Shown: positions 1 through 7,749 of the stretch, one piece after another | How positions within the stretch are numbered: position 1 is the first letter of the stretch | Layout of the letters: each line of letters starts with the position of its first letter | Assembly: GCA_964571135.1 (NCBI GenBank) | Contig: CAZMZW010000010.1 | Location: forward strand, 16,486-80,485 | Source of the DNA: CAZMZW01 sp964571135 | GTDB taxonomy: Bacteria; Chloroflexota; Anaerolineae; Anaerolineales; Anaerolineaceae | Direction: 5' to 3' | DNA length: 64,000 bases | The notes under the pieces: generated by a model | Seen by the model: the letters and a program-made list of their open reading frames with translations, nothing else | The model's database searches: none | What the model was told of the DNA's origin: nothing | Program-made: the position numbers and the translations under genes

Positions 1-297
1 CAGGCCTTACTAATTGCGGAACAGCTGAACCGGCTGAAAGACAATATCGATGCTCGCTTAAAGCGGATCGAAGCCACGATCGACCATTTCCAGACCCTGG
101 AATCCGAGAAGTTATTGGCCGTGAAGAACGATCTAAAAAACATGAGAGACGATATTTCGGACCACGAAAACAGGATCCGAACCGTGGATGACGCAGTGAT
201 CTCACTGAAAACTATTTCCACCATTGCCCAGGCGGGACAAGCTGCTTTAACTTTGATCGCGGCCAGCCTGGCTGCATGGCTTGGAGGTCAAAGGTAA
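1..297 (+). CDS. Coiled-coil protein with C-terminal membrane segment, phage lysis-type (5' end cut by window)
   Basis: The frame is open from base 1, so the start lies left of the window; 98 codons are visible. The visible part is a charged heptad-like helix (many Lys, Glu, Asp, Arg, Ile, Leu) followed by a single hydrophobic stretch (about ALTLIAASLAAWLGG) at the very C-terminus. That layout, an amphipathic coiled coil plus one terminal membrane helix, resembles XhlA/haemolysin-like proteins of phage lysis cassettes. It ends 12 bases before the terminase start and runs the same way. The layout is seen; the lysis role is inferred. Confidence 0.55.
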   Translation, partial: QALLIAEQLNRLKDNIDARLKRIEATIDHFQTLESEKLLAVKNDLKNMRDDISDHENRIRTVDDAVISLKTISTIAQAGQAALTLIAASLAAWLGGQR

Positions 298-309
298 TTG
301 TGATCACAA

Positions 310-1863
310 ATGGGTGCACTAGTCGACACTCTAAAGCACGTCCTGAGATCTCCGGATGTTTTCATCAAGGACTGCTCAAAACTCGGGTTAAGAGACTACC
401 AGCGCGGCGTTTGCGAAGCCATCCACCAATCGGTCTGCGCGCACGCCGGCCGATCAATAGTTGTAATGTTCCCCAGGCAGTCCGGGAAGAACGAACTGCA
501 GGCCCAGATGGAAGCCTACCTGCTGGCTCTGATGGCAGAGACGACCAACTGCGAAATTGTGAAGGTCAGCCCCACCTGGAAACCCCAAACCCTGAATGCC
601 ATGCGACGGCTGGAACGTGTCCTGGACTCAAATGCGATCACAAAGAAGGACTGGCGCAAGGAATCCGGGTACATCTATCGGGTCGGAAACTCGCGTATTT
701 ATTTCTTTTCAGGCCAACCCCGCTCCAACATCGTGGGCGCCACGGCTTCCACTCTGTTGGAAGTGGACGAAGCACAGGACGTGATCGCATCCAAATTCGA
801 CAAAGAAATAGCTCCCATGGCAGCATCCACCAATGCAACCAAAGTTTTTTGGGGAACTGCCTGGACTTCCCGGACACTTCTTTCGCGGGAATTGCGAGCT
901 GCCAAAGCTCAGGAGAAAGAGGACGGCATCCAGAGGGTATTTGTGATCAACGCTGACGACGTGGCTTTGGAAGTCCCTGAATATGGGGAATTTGTGGCCG
1001 AACAGGTTGCACGCCTGGGACGGAATCATCCCATGGTGAAGACCCAGTATTTCTCGGAAGAGATCGATGCCGAAGGCGGGCTCTTCCCTGCCGAACGCCA
1101 GGCAATGATGAAGGGCACGCACCAGGCACAAACGGATCCGGATCCGGATCTGACCTACGCAATGACCCTCGATGTTGCCGGCGCAGACGAAACCCTGACA
1201 CCGGACATCGACGATGGCGAGATCGAACAACTGGCCACCGCCAAACGCGACAGCACAGCTTTATCGATCTTCCAGGTGGATCTGTCCTCAGTGGATGATC
1301 CCCTGATCAATAAACCCACCTACCGGCTGGTCGCCCGCCGGGAATGGGTCGGAGTGAAACATGCCACACTCTACGGACAGATCAAGGCTCTTGCTGAGCT
1401 TTTCTCCGTTCGCTGGCTGGTGGTGGATTGCACCGGGGTTGGTGCCGGCTTGACCAGCTTCCTCTCAGCTTCACTCGGAGAGAAGGTCATACCGTTCTTA
1501 TTCAACTTCAGGACAAAATCAGATCTGCTTTGGGACTTCTTAGGAATCATAGACTCTGGACGGTTCAAGGACCATACCCCCTCGCCCCTTGCAGGAGAGG
1601 GTGTGGGTGAGGGGGAGCAGAAAGAATTCTGGCGCCAGGTCTCATTCTGCGAATTCGAGATCCTGCCCGGCCCTCAGAAGACGGTCCGCTGGGGTGTTCC
1701 CGATGGAACACGCGATCCCATGGACGGCAACCTGGTACATGACGACCTGCTGATCAGCGCTGCCATGGTCGCCGCCCTGGACGCTCAGGACTGGACCGCT
1801 TCCGGTCCCACCCTGATCATTAAATCTAAGGACCCGTTAAATGATCTGGACAAAGGTTTTTAA
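310..1863 (+). CDS. Phage terminase large subunit
   Basis: DNA-packaging motor and headful nuclease of a tailed phage; pumps DNA through the portal. 517 residues. The ATPase half shows a Walker A variant FPRQSGKN (about residues 54-61), a Walker B LLEVDEAQD (about 149-157) and a coupling motif VFWGTAW. The nuclease half shows acidic strands in YAMTLDVAGADE, WLVVDCTGVGAG and the C-terminal HDDLLISAA, as expected for an RNase H-like fold. Between the last two lies an insertion with the look of a translated palindromic repeat (residues about 423-436, PSPLAGEGVGEGE). Start chosen at ATG 310; only a weak GGAGG/AAAGG lies upstream. No small terminase subunit is visible in the window. Confidence 0.9.
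   Translation: MGALVDTLKHVLRSPDVFIKDCSKLGLRDYQRGVCEAIHQSVCAHAGRSIVVMFPRQSGKNELQAQMEAYLLALMAETTNCEIVKVSPTWKPQTLNAMRRLERVLDSNAITKKDWRKESGYIYRVGNSRIYFFSGQPRSNIVGATASTLLEVDEAQDVIASKFDKEIAPMAASTNATKVFWGTAWTSRTLLSRELRAAKAQEKEDGIQRVFVINADDVALEVPEYGEFVAEQVARLGRNHPMVKTQYFSEEIDAEGGLFPAERQAMMKGTHQAQTDPDPDLTYAMTLDVAGADETLTPDIDDGEIEQLATAKRDSTALSIFQVDLSSVDDPLINKPTYRLVARREWVGVKHATLYGQIKALAELFSVRWLVVDCTGVGAGLTSFLSASLGEKVIPFLFNFRTKSDLLWDFLGIIDSGRFKDHTPSPLAGEGVGEGEQKEFWRQVSFCEFEILPGPQKTVRWGVPDGTRDPMDGNLVHDDLLISAAMVAALDAQDWTASGPTLIIKSKDPLNDLDKGF
1577..1615 (+). repeat. GC-rich palindromic repeat inserted in frame in the terminase gene
   Basis: The left arm starts CCCCCTCGCCCC and the right arm ends GTGAGGGGG, giving an interrupted palindrome whose translation (PSPLAGEGVGEGE) is the familiar product of such repeats in many genomes. 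It is a multiple of three with no stop, so the terminase frame survives. It falls between two nuclease motifs, probably in a surface loop. Confidence 0.6.
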
Positions 1864-1865
1864 AC

Positions 1866-1958
1866 ATGAATACCTGGATCGCTTTTCTCTGTGGTATCTG
1901 GCTCGGATTCCTTCTCGGAATATTTTTAGTATGCCTGCTTAAATCATCAAAGGTATAA
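1866..1958 (+). CDS. 30-residue single-span membrane peptide
   Basis: A very small open frame begins two bases after the terminase stop. Apart from a short N-terminal MNTW and a C-terminal KSSKV it is one hydrophobic helix rich in Leu, Ile, Phe, Gly and Trp. Position and composition fit a phage-encoded micro-membrane protein (holin, antiholin or spanin helper). There is no clear ribosome-binding site, so expression would rely on translational coupling to the terminase. No family is recognised. Confidence 0.4.
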   Translation: MNTWIAFLCGIWLGFLLGIFLVCLLKSSKV

Positions 1959-1963
1959 ATAAA

Positions 1964-2143
1964 ATGACTAAGAAAAAACCTCAGAAAATAATCGCACAAA
2001 TCATTCCCGTTCAATATTCCGCAGGAATACCAAAGGCTCAATCCAAGACCCGCCGGATCGACCCATTCTTCAAGATTGGACTTTTCTTCCGCCGGCTGGC
2101 AAATCTGCTTAAGAGACATGCCCCAATCCATAAAGGGGATTAA
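1964..2143 (+). CDS. Small basic hypothetical protein (59 aa)
   Basis: Starts five bases after the preceding micro-ORF in the same direction. The product is strongly basic (Lys/Arg-rich ends, QSKTRRIDPFF in the middle) with an amphipathic segment FFKIGLFFRRLANLLKR that could bind membrane or nucleic acid. No family is recognised. The last codons contain an ATCCATAAA motif that recurs twice just downstream around a REP repeat. Confidence 0.4.
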   Translation: MTKKKPQKIIAQIIPVQYSAGIPKAQSKTRRIDPFFKIGLFFRRLANLLKRHAPIHKGD

Positions 2144-2160
2144 ATCCATAAATAAGAAAC

Positions 2161-2185
2161 GTAGGTCAGGCATTCCTGCCTGACA
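2161..2185 (+). repeat. REP-type palindrome, copy 1 (GTAGGTCAGGC/GCCTGACA)
   Basis: GTAGG followed by TCAGGCATTCCTGCCTGA. The same word recurs at 4631, 8371 and, with changed arms or inverted, around the transposase at 56 kb. The copy is flanked by a perfect 12-base direct repeat TAAATCCATAAA at 2141-2152 and 2190-2201. Confidence 0.8.
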
Positions 2186-2218
2186 ATCCTAAATCCATAA
2201 AGCGGAGGAACAGCCATA

Positions 2219-2359
2219 ATGATTAGAGGCGTAGATTTTTCTCACTGGCAAGCCAAGGCCGTAGTCCACTTCAAGAGAAGTGGACGCAGGTCCCCGAAGT
2301 GGAGAACCTTCAAGGTTCTACCACGGAGGGGATACATTCTAAAAGGAATTTTATTATGA
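2219..2359 (+). pseudogene. Orphan duplicate of the endolysin gene start, read through into a repeat
   Basis: A good Shine-Dalgarno GCGGAGGA precedes ATG 2219. The first 13 codons give MIRGVDFSHWQAK, nearly identical to the start of the intact endolysin 137 bases downstream (MIRGVDFSHWQSK), but most of the codons are spelled differently. After codon 14 the frame enters the two-hairpin repeat (2264-2332), becomes unrelated basic sequence, and stops in TGA 2357-2359, which overlaps the endolysin ATG (ATGA). It is either a truncated allele or a 46-residue leader that could couple translation to the real gene. Confidence 0.65.
2264..2332 (+). repeat. Two-hairpin element, copy A
   Basis: Hairpin 1: GTCCACTTC-AAGA-GAAGTGGAC. 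Then GCAGG, and a closing stem TCCCC (2291-2295) with GGGGA (2328-2332). Inside it are GAA, GTGG/CCAC (2299-2302 with 2321-2324) and the apical stem AGAACC/GGTTCT around a TTCAA loop. It separates the orphan and the true endolysin starts. Confidence 0.8.
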
Positions 2360-3222
2360 TACGTGGAGTCGATTTTAGCCATTGGCAATCTAAAGTATCT
2401 ACCGACAAGCTCAAAACTGCCGGCATCCAATTCGCCATCGTTAAAGCTGGCGAGGTATACATCAAGACCGTAAACAAGCCGGCCGTCACTGACGACATGC
2501 ACGACCGCAATATTCGCGAGCTTAAGCGGGTCGGCATCATCTGCGGAGATTATTACTATTTCCACCCATCAGCCGGAGCCAGCAAACAGGCCAGGCATTA
2601 CGCGGCCATCAGAAAGACCAACCAGCCCGACCTGCCCCCGGTGATCGACATCGAAGATTCGGACGGGTATAAACCTCTGGACGTGGCAAAGCAAATTTTA
2701 GCTTTCATCGCTGAGCTGCAAGCCAAGACTGGCCAGCAGCCCATTATCTACTCGCGCAATGGTTTTCTGGTGAACGACTGCGGAAATCCCGACTGGCCGG
2801 CAAATACGCTTTTCTGGATCGCGCGCTATGGCATGACCATCAAAGACCTTTCTCCCAAGATCAAGCCCAACGTGGTCATCTGGCAGTACACCGATCAGCT
2901 GGCGCTGCCCGGACTGCCTAAGATGGACGGCAATTATTGGCTCAGAAGTAAAGAGGATCTCGATTCTCTGGCGGGGCTTTCCGCTCCCGCTCCAGCTCCC
3001 CGCCCTATCAGTAATGAGCCTATTGAAGAAACTGGATTCAAGAGGAATTTATGGGACTATTGTCGGAGCACTCTGCAAGGGCAGAGTGCGGAGATCCCAG
3101 AAGTGGGCCGCCTTCAGGGCGGCACCACGGAGGGGAAAAAACTTGATGACAACCCTGTTGAACCCGTTCAACCTAAGAGGACCTTATGGGATTATTTGAA
3201 AACATCTTTAAGAATCAAATAA
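2356..3222 (+). CDS. Phage endolysin, GH25 muramidase
   Basis: Lysozyme that cleaves the MurNAc-GlcNAc bond of peptidoglycan for host lysis. Residues 1-200 form the GH25 barrel: GVDFSHWQ at the N-terminus (Asp6), PPVIDIED with the expected catalytic acids (Asp98, Glu100), and a late WQYTD motif. No signal peptide, so release needs a holin. Start set at ATG 2356 because GH25 proteins begin at this strand and AAAAGGAA precedes it; an in-frame GTG upstream lies inside a repeat. The C-terminal 75 residues are odd: NLWDY and TLWDY segments flank a translated copy of the two-hairpin element. The gene overlaps the portal start by 37 bases and sits between terminase and portal, an unusual place for an endolysin. 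Confidence 0.88.
   Translation: MIRGVDFSHWQSKVSTDKLKTAGIQFAIVKAGEVYIKTVNKPAVTDDMHDRNIRELKRVGIICGDYYYFHPSAGASKQARHYAAIRKTNQPDLPPVIDIEDSDGYKPLDVAKQILAFIAELQAKTGQQPIIYSRNGFLVNDCGNPDWPANTLFWIARYGMTIKDLSPKIKPNVVIWQYTDQLALPGLPKMDGNYWLRSKEDLDSLAGLSAPAPAPRPISNEPIEETGFKRNLWDYCRSTLQGQSAEIPEVGRLQGGTTEGKKLDDNPVEPVQPKRTLWDYLKTSLRIK
3068..3136 (+). repeat. Two-hairpin element, copy B (inside the endolysin 3' end)
   Basis: Hairpin 1 GCACTCTGC-AAGG-GCAGAGTGC; linker GGAGATCCC; AGAA; GTGG/CCAC; apical stem GCCGCC/GGCGGC with loop TTCAG; closing GGAGGGGA. The endolysin reads through it in frame. It is flanked by imperfect copies (about 3010-3060 and 3146-3195) of the endolysin end plus portal start. Two short frames, 3051-3146 and 3146-3199, chain through it to the portal ATG. 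Confidence 0.8.
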
Positions 3223-4634
3223 ACGCGGCAGTCCGCAAGCAGCTTGCCGTATCCGAAACCGAAAATAACTTCCTGGTGGGCGCGCGCTCGGCCACTCAAT
3301 CCGACCGCGACCGCTTCTCTTACGATCGCTCTGAGGTCCTTACCCAGGCATTGGATGCCTGGCGAACCAATCCGCTGGCCAGAAGGATCATAGAGATCAC
3401 CAGCCAGTATGTCATTGGTGGAAATATTTCTATTTCTTCCAAGTCCAAAAAGGTGAACCAATTCATTAACGAATTCTGGACGCACCGCCTGAATAAGATG
3501 GATACCCGCATTTATGAAATGTGCGATGAGCTTTCCCGAACCGGCAATCTGTTTTTATTAATATCCACAGACCCGGGGGGGATGTCGTATACCCGCATCA
3601 TCCCAACCGCTAATATAGATTCCATTACTGCCCGCGAGAATGACATCGAACAGCCGATCGCTTTTATTCCCAAACAGGATCTGTCCGGGTCAGAACCTGC
3701 AGCCTACCCCGCCTACGACGACCAGACCGATTCGATCGATAAATCGGTCATGCTGCAGTACTCGATCAATAAACCTGCCGGCGCGCAGTGGGGGGAATCC
3801 GACCTCGCCCCTGTGCTCAAATGGTTATCCAGGTATTCCAACTGGCTCGAAGACCGCGCCCGCTTGAACCGATATAGAAATGCTTTTCTTTATACGGTTT
3901 CATCCAAATTTGCTTCCGAGGTGCAACGCAAGGCACGCCAGCAAGCCCTCAACGCCGAACCCCCACAACCAGGCTCCATTTTGGTGACCGACGAGAATGA
4001 AGTCTGGAATGTGATCAGCCCAAAGCTTGAAAGCCGGGATGCTGCTACCGATGGCATGGCCCTTAAAAAGATGATCGCATCCGGAACAGGTATACCTATG
4101 CACTTCCTGGCTGAACCTGAGTCTTCCACTCGTACGACGGCTGAAGCTGCGGGCGGGCCAACTTACCGAAGGCTCCTGCAGCGGCAGGGGTATTTCTTCT
4201 GGGTCATCCAGGATATTTTGACGGTGGTGCTTAACCGAAAGGCAACCCTCGATGAAGCACTTAAAACCAAGGACAAGGTCAATCCGTACCAAATTACTAT
4301 CTCTGGCACTGATATTAATACTGGCGACAATATTACTCTTGCCATGGCCGCCGGGAATATTCTGAACGTGCTCACCACCACCCGCGACCGCAATCTAATA
4401 GACGATTCGGAATTTCTCCGATTGCTCTATAAATTCACAGGAGAAAGTATCGATGTCGAAGAAATGCTCAAGCGCGGGAGTGAGAATACACTGCTCCCCA
4501 CCGAACCGCAGAAGGATGACGGTGCTCCTGATGAAACTGTTATTGATCCACACGTGCTACCACCGCAGGCAAAGGGAGCTAAGTCTAAGGGCGTTAAGAA
4601 TAATAGTGAATTCAAATACCCAATTCTGAAGTAG
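3186..4634 (+). CDS. Phage portal protein
   Basis: Dodecameric ring protein at the capsid vertex through which DNA is packaged. 482 residues. The N-terminal half has the portal-like pattern of ALDAWRTNPLARRIIEITSQYV, then a stem/wing region with RTGNLFLLI; the C-terminal half carries the long helix around SSTRTTAEAAGGPTYR. It follows the usual head-gene order, upstream of protease and capsid. AAGAGGA precedes ATG 3186. The TAG stop is supplied by a REP palindrome (GTAGGTCAGG), so the last residues may have been changed by that insertion. Family assignment is from layout and these motifs, not a search. Confidence 0.82.
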   Translation: MGLFENIFKNQINAAVRKQLAVSETENNFLVGARSATQSDRDRFSYDRSEVLTQALDAWRTNPLARRIIEITSQYVIGGNISISSKSKKVNQFINEFWTHRLNKMDTRIYEMCDELSRTGNLFLLISTDPGGMSYTRIIPTANIDSITARENDIEQPIAFIPKQDLSGSEPAAYPAYDDQTDSIDKSVMLQYSINKPAGAQWGESDLAPVLKWLSRYSNWLEDRARLNRYRNAFLYTVSSKFASEVQRKARQQALNAEPPQPGSILVTDENEVWNVISPKLESRDAATDGMALKKMIASGTGIPMHFLAEPESSTRTTAEAAGGPTYRRLLQRQGYFFWVIQDILTVVLNRKATLDEALKTKDKVNPYQITISGTDINTGDNITLAMAAGNILNVLTTTRDRNLIDDSEFLRLLYKFTGESIDVEEMLKRGSENTLLPTEPQKDDGAPDETVIDPHVLPPQAKGAKSKGVKNNSEFKYPILK

Positions 4635-4655
4635 GTCAGGCATTCTTGCCTGACA
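4631..4655 (+). repeat. REP-type palindrome, copy 2, providing the portal stop codon
   Basis: GTAGG then TCAGGCATTCTTGCCTGA. The portal TAG (4632-4634) is bases 2-4 of this repeat. Near-identical CAATTCT(G/A)AAG words lie on both sides (about 4621 and 4654), like an imperfect target duplication. Confidence 0.75.
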
Positions 4656-4677
4656 ATTCTAAAGAGGTTAATAAATA

Positions 4678-6693
4678 ATGAACAATCCAAACTCTCCAGG
4701 CAATTCCAACCAAGTACATCTTGACCTTCAAGAATCCGAAGTAAATGCCCAGGGCGAATTCGAGATCCTGGCCATCACATCCGGAGAGGGCAACGGCTGG
4801 CAGTTCAGCACAGATGTTCTAAAGCAATCCGTGAAACTATGGGATGGCGTTGAATCTTTCATCGACCATCACTGGTTCGGCAATTCCGTCCATGACCTTG
4901 CCGGCGTATGCTACGCTCCCGAATGGGACGAGGTCCGCCAGGGCGTGAAGCTCAAACTGCGCCCGATCGGACCAGGAGCCCCGATCCTCAAAGAAATTGG
5001 AACTCAGATCATTGTTTCCAAAGGGACAAAACCTCACATTGGCTTTAGTGCAGACCTGGTCTTTACGGCTGCAGGTAAAAAGGTCGAACAGGTTCTACGC
5101 GTTTTTAGCGTCGATCTTGTGGTCAATCCCGCCCGCGGCGGGGAATTTATCAGGCAGATTTATCAAAAGTTCAGTAAAGGAGTAAATCAAATGTCAGAAG
5201 CAAAACAAGAGAAATTGCAAATCCCGCCGGAAGAAGAACCCCAGGCTGGATTCAAACCGATCCAGGAACGGATCGAGAAGGACAAGCAGGCCGTAAAAAC
5301 CCTGCTTGGCGAGCAGACCAAGCTGAATGCGATCGAGCATGAGGCTGAGAAAGCCAGGGAAATGCGCGCTGCCATGTGCGCCAACTTCCTCGAAAGCGCC
5401 CTGCAGTCCAGTAAACTGCCCTTGCCCGCTCAGGCGCGCGTAAAGGCTCAGTTCGCGGGCAAGGTCTTCGAAGCTGCTGAATTGCAGACAGCCATCGAAG
5501 ATACCCGCACCCTGATCAGTGAGCTCACTGCGGGCGCAACCGTCCAGGGCGCGAGGATCCATAGCGTTTTCGACACCCGCGATCAGCTGCAGGCAGCCTG
5601 CGACGATCTCTTGGGAGCCCCCCGCGACAAAGAGACCGAATCCCTGAAAGTTGCCAAATTGTCCGGCATCCGTGAGCTGTACCTCATGCTCACCGGTGAC
5701 TACGATCTGCACGGCGGTTTCAATTCCGAACGGATCCAGCTGGCCACCACCGCAGACTTCACCGGCTTGGTGAAGAACGCTTTAAATAAGATCGTGGTCA
5801 ATACCTGGGACCAGCTCGGCAAAGCCGGCTACGACTGGTGGACCCGCATTTCCCGCATCGAGCACTTCAACAACCTCAACACCATCACCGGCACGCTGGT
5901 CGGGACCGTAGGGACCCTGCCCACCGTAGCTGAAGGCGCAGAGTATACCGAGTTGGCTATCGGGGACAGCCCTGAGACTGCTTCCTTCGTGAAGTACGGC
6001 GGATATATCCCGCTTACTTTGGAACTCATCGACCGCGACGAAACCCGCAAATTGGCAGCCTACCCGCGCGAACTCGCGGCTGCCGGCTTGCGCAAGATCA
6101 GCGCGCTCGTCGCTGCTATCTTCACCGCCAACACCGGGACAGGCCCCACCATGGCAGACACCGGCGCTTTGTTCAACGCCACCGCAGTGACTACCGCTGG
6201 TGGTCATGCCAACTTATTGACTACCGCCCTTGCCGCTGCAGAATGGGATGTGGTCAGCAAAGCAGTGTATAACCAGCCCATGCTGATCAAACAGGCAGCC
6301 GGCTACTACGGCACAGGCCCGGCTATGGCCATCAACCCCAAGTACTGCGTCGTTCCGCGAGCCCTCCAGCTCACCGCCATGAAAATTCTCTACCCATCGC
6401 TGGAAAATGCGGCTCAAATCTACTCTGAGAATATGCAGAGAGGACAGCCCGGCGACGTGGTTACCGTTCCTGAATTCACTGATGCCAACAACTGGGCAGC
6501 CGTCTGCGATCCCATGATCGCTCCTGCCATCTTCGTCGGCGAGCGCTTCGGCATTATGCCGGAGATCTTCATTGCCGGCGATGAGCTCAGCCCGGCCGTG
6601 TTCATGAACGACGAACACCGCATGAAGGTCCGCCACTTCCTGGCTTGCTGGGTCAATGACTTCCGCCTGCTGCACAAATCCAATGTAGCCTAA
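4678..6693 (+). CDS. Fused prohead protease, scaffold and major capsid protein
   Basis: 671 residues doing three head-assembly jobs. Residues 1-160 resemble a prohead serine protease: FIDHHWFG (His64/65), HIGFSADL (Ser124) and SVDLVVNPARGG. Residues 172-330 are acidic and helical (many Glu, Gln, Lys, Ala), as expected of an internal scaffold. From about 340 the sequence looks like a major head protein of the Mu gpT type (ITGTLVGTVGTLPTVAEGAEYTEL, then ETRKLAAYPRELAAAGLRKI and a beta-rich end). The protease would release the scaffold and free the capsid subunit. A strong internal Shine-Dalgarno before Met172 could give a separate scaffold-capsid product. Catalytic residue assignment is inferred from motif context. 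Confidence 0.82.
   Translation: MNNPNSPGNSNQVHLDLQESEVNAQGEFEILAITSGEGNGWQFSTDVLKQSVKLWDGVESFIDHHWFGNSVHDLAGVCYAPEWDEVRQGVKLKLRPIGPGAPILKEIGTQIIVSKGTKPHIGFSADLVFTAAGKKVEQVLRVFSVDLVVNPARGGEFIRQIYQKFSKGVNQMSEAKQEKLQIPPEEEPQAGFKPIQERIEKDKQAVKTLLGEQTKLNAIEHEAEKAREMRAAMCANFLESALQSSKLPLPAQARVKAQFAGKVFEAAELQTAIEDTRTLISELTAGATVQGARIHSVFDTRDQLQAACDDLLGAPRDKETESLKVAKLSGIRELYLMLTGDYDLHGGFNSERIQLATTADFTGLVKNALNKIVVNTWDQLGKAGYDWWTRISRIEHFNNLNTITGTLVGTVGTLPTVAEGAEYTELAIGDSPETASFVKYGGYIPLTLELIDRDETRKLAAYPRELAAAGLRKISALVAAIFTANTGTGPTMADTGALFNATAVTTAGGHANLLTTALAAAEWDVVSKAVYNQPMLIKQAAGYYGTGPAMAINPKYCVVPRALQLTAMKILYPSLENAAQIYSENMQRGQPGDVVTVPEFTDANNWAAVCDPMIAPAIFVGERFGIMPEIFIAGDELSPAVFMNDEHRMKVRHFLACWVNDFRLLHKSNVA
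5176..5193 (+). promoter_or_regulatory. Internal ribosome-binding site and in-frame ATG in the capsid fusion gene
   Basis: AAAGGAG (5176-5182) lies eight bases before an in-frame ATG (5191-5193, residue 172). The same AAAGGAGTAAAT string precedes the next capsid-region gene at 6965. It falls exactly at the protease/scaffold boundary. Confidence 0.6.
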
Positions 6694-6724
6694 GGTTATC
6701 TATGAAATACGCATTGGGCAGCCT

Positions 6725-6808
6725 CGCCCTCCCCCTCCCCCCCTTTGGAATCTCCTCCAACCCCCACACCCTGAGCGGTAGGTTTAAAGCAAAGGGGGGG
6801 ATAGGGGG
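6725..6808 (+). repeat. Long C/G-rich inverted repeat, copy 1
   Basis: Left arm with runs of C ending CCCCCCCTTTGG, right arm AAAGGGGGGGATAGGGGG, with a CTCCAACCCCCACACC spacer. A close relative lies at 11147-11228. A short open frame from 6702 runs through it, but its product (LPLPPFGISSNP...) is only translated repeat. Confidence 0.7.
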
Positions 6809-6964
6809 ATCAGGGTTCGGTTTATCCTCAAACCCCAGGGGGGCATGCCCAATGCTTCAGCGGTCTCTGTGTCGGTGTGCGACGCTTCGCTTCCCCGCCC
6901 ACCGTCAGCTTTCGCTTTCACAGAGCCCTTTATCAATCTGATTTAATGTAAAGGAGTAAATAAA

Positions 6965-7477
6965 ATGGGTTATGTAAACGATACTGCAATGAGTGTGTTT
7001 TTATCACCACTCAAATCAATATTCACTGCCGGCACCTGGACGCCAACCATCGCTTCAAATGTGGTTAAGATGGTCCGTTCACAAGGGGACGCTTCTTTCA
7101 CGGCTTTAATTCCGATCGAAGTACCAGGCAACTCGGTTGCCCTGAAAGGATCACTGCTCAAATCCATCGATGTGTTCTATGCCATCGCCACCGCTGCTGC
7201 CGATGATTTCGCCACCGTCGAATTGGAAAAAATGACCTTGGGCGCAGACGATACCGCCATTACTGGCGCAGCTGTCTCCGTGACCATCGATACCGGGCAC
7301 GACACAGCCGCCGAACGCAAGGCTGTCGATACCGACCATGTGATGACCGTCACCCTGGATACCCCGGTCTGGATCGATGACGGCGATCATTTCGTCTTGG
7401 AGCTCATCGTTGACTGCGCAGCCACCACAGACTTTACCCTGTTTGGTGCGCGCGCCAATTACACTCTCAGAGTGTAA
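6965..7477 (+). CDS. Putative phage capsid accessory (decoration) protein, 170 aa
   Basis: Follows the capsid gene, with AAAGGAGTAAATAAA directly before ATG 6965, a strong site. The product has no signal peptide or membrane helix. It is rich in Ala, Thr, Asp and Val in alternating beta-strand patterns, ending in a strand FGARANYTLRV. Location after the major capsid gene and beta-rich composition suggest a head decoration or fibre protein, but no family is recognised. The role is inferred from position only. Confidence 0.6.
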   Translation: MGYVNDTAMSVFLSPLKSIFTAGTWTPTIASNVVKMVRSQGDASFTALIPIEVPGNSVALKGSLLKSIDVFYAIATAAADDFATVELEKMTLGADDTAITGAAVSVTIDTGHDTAAERKAVDTDHVMTVTLDTPVWIDDGDHFVLELIVDCAATTDFTLFGARANYTLRV

Positions 7478-7506
7478 TCTGCGGGTTTAAGGGCGACACC
7501 CTCGAA

Positions 7507-7578
7507 GCGCCCTGCATGAGCAGGGTGCGAAGATCCCAGAAGCGGAGCGCCTATTCTCCGGGCGCTGCCGCGAGGGGA
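7507..7578 (+). repeat. Two-hairpin element, copy C
   Basis: Preceded by CTCGAA. Hairpin 1 GCGCCCTGC-ATGA-GCAGGGTGC; GAAGATCCC; AGAA; GCGG/CCGC; apical stem AGCGCC/GGCGCT with a longer nine-base loop; closing GAGGGGA. Lies in a 272-base gap between two phage genes. Confidence 0.78.
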
Positions 7579-7712
7579 AGCCCTATGCCTTTTTCCCCGG
7601 CGGTGACCACCCCACCGTCGGGGAAATGTCCCACCCGCATTTGCGAGGCGGTTTTTGCCGAAGCAATCTCATCAACAACCGCTTCTAGATTCGTTCAAAA
7701 GGCATCGAATTC

Positions 7713-7738
7713 TTGTTCTATTCGTTCAAATAGAACAA
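7713..7738 (+). promoter_or_regulatory. Perfect 10-bp inverted repeat upstream of the 7750 gene
   Basis: TTGTTCTATT, loop CGTTCA, AATAGAACAA, ending 11 bases before ATG 7750. ATTCGTTCAAA also occurs about 30 bases earlier as a direct repeat. It could be an operator or a weak terminator; there is no T-run after it. Confidence 0.45.
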
Positions 7739-7749
7739 ATAGGTCATAA

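Noticed and set aside
276..956. A 226-codon open frame overlapping the terminase in another frame
   Set aside because: The product is low-complexity Arg/Pro/Ser-rich with no motif, and the terminase frame carries all the packaging motifs.
6702..6941. Short open frame after the capsid gene
   Set aside because: It translates the C/G-rich inverted repeat; no ribosome-binding site and no protein-like segment.
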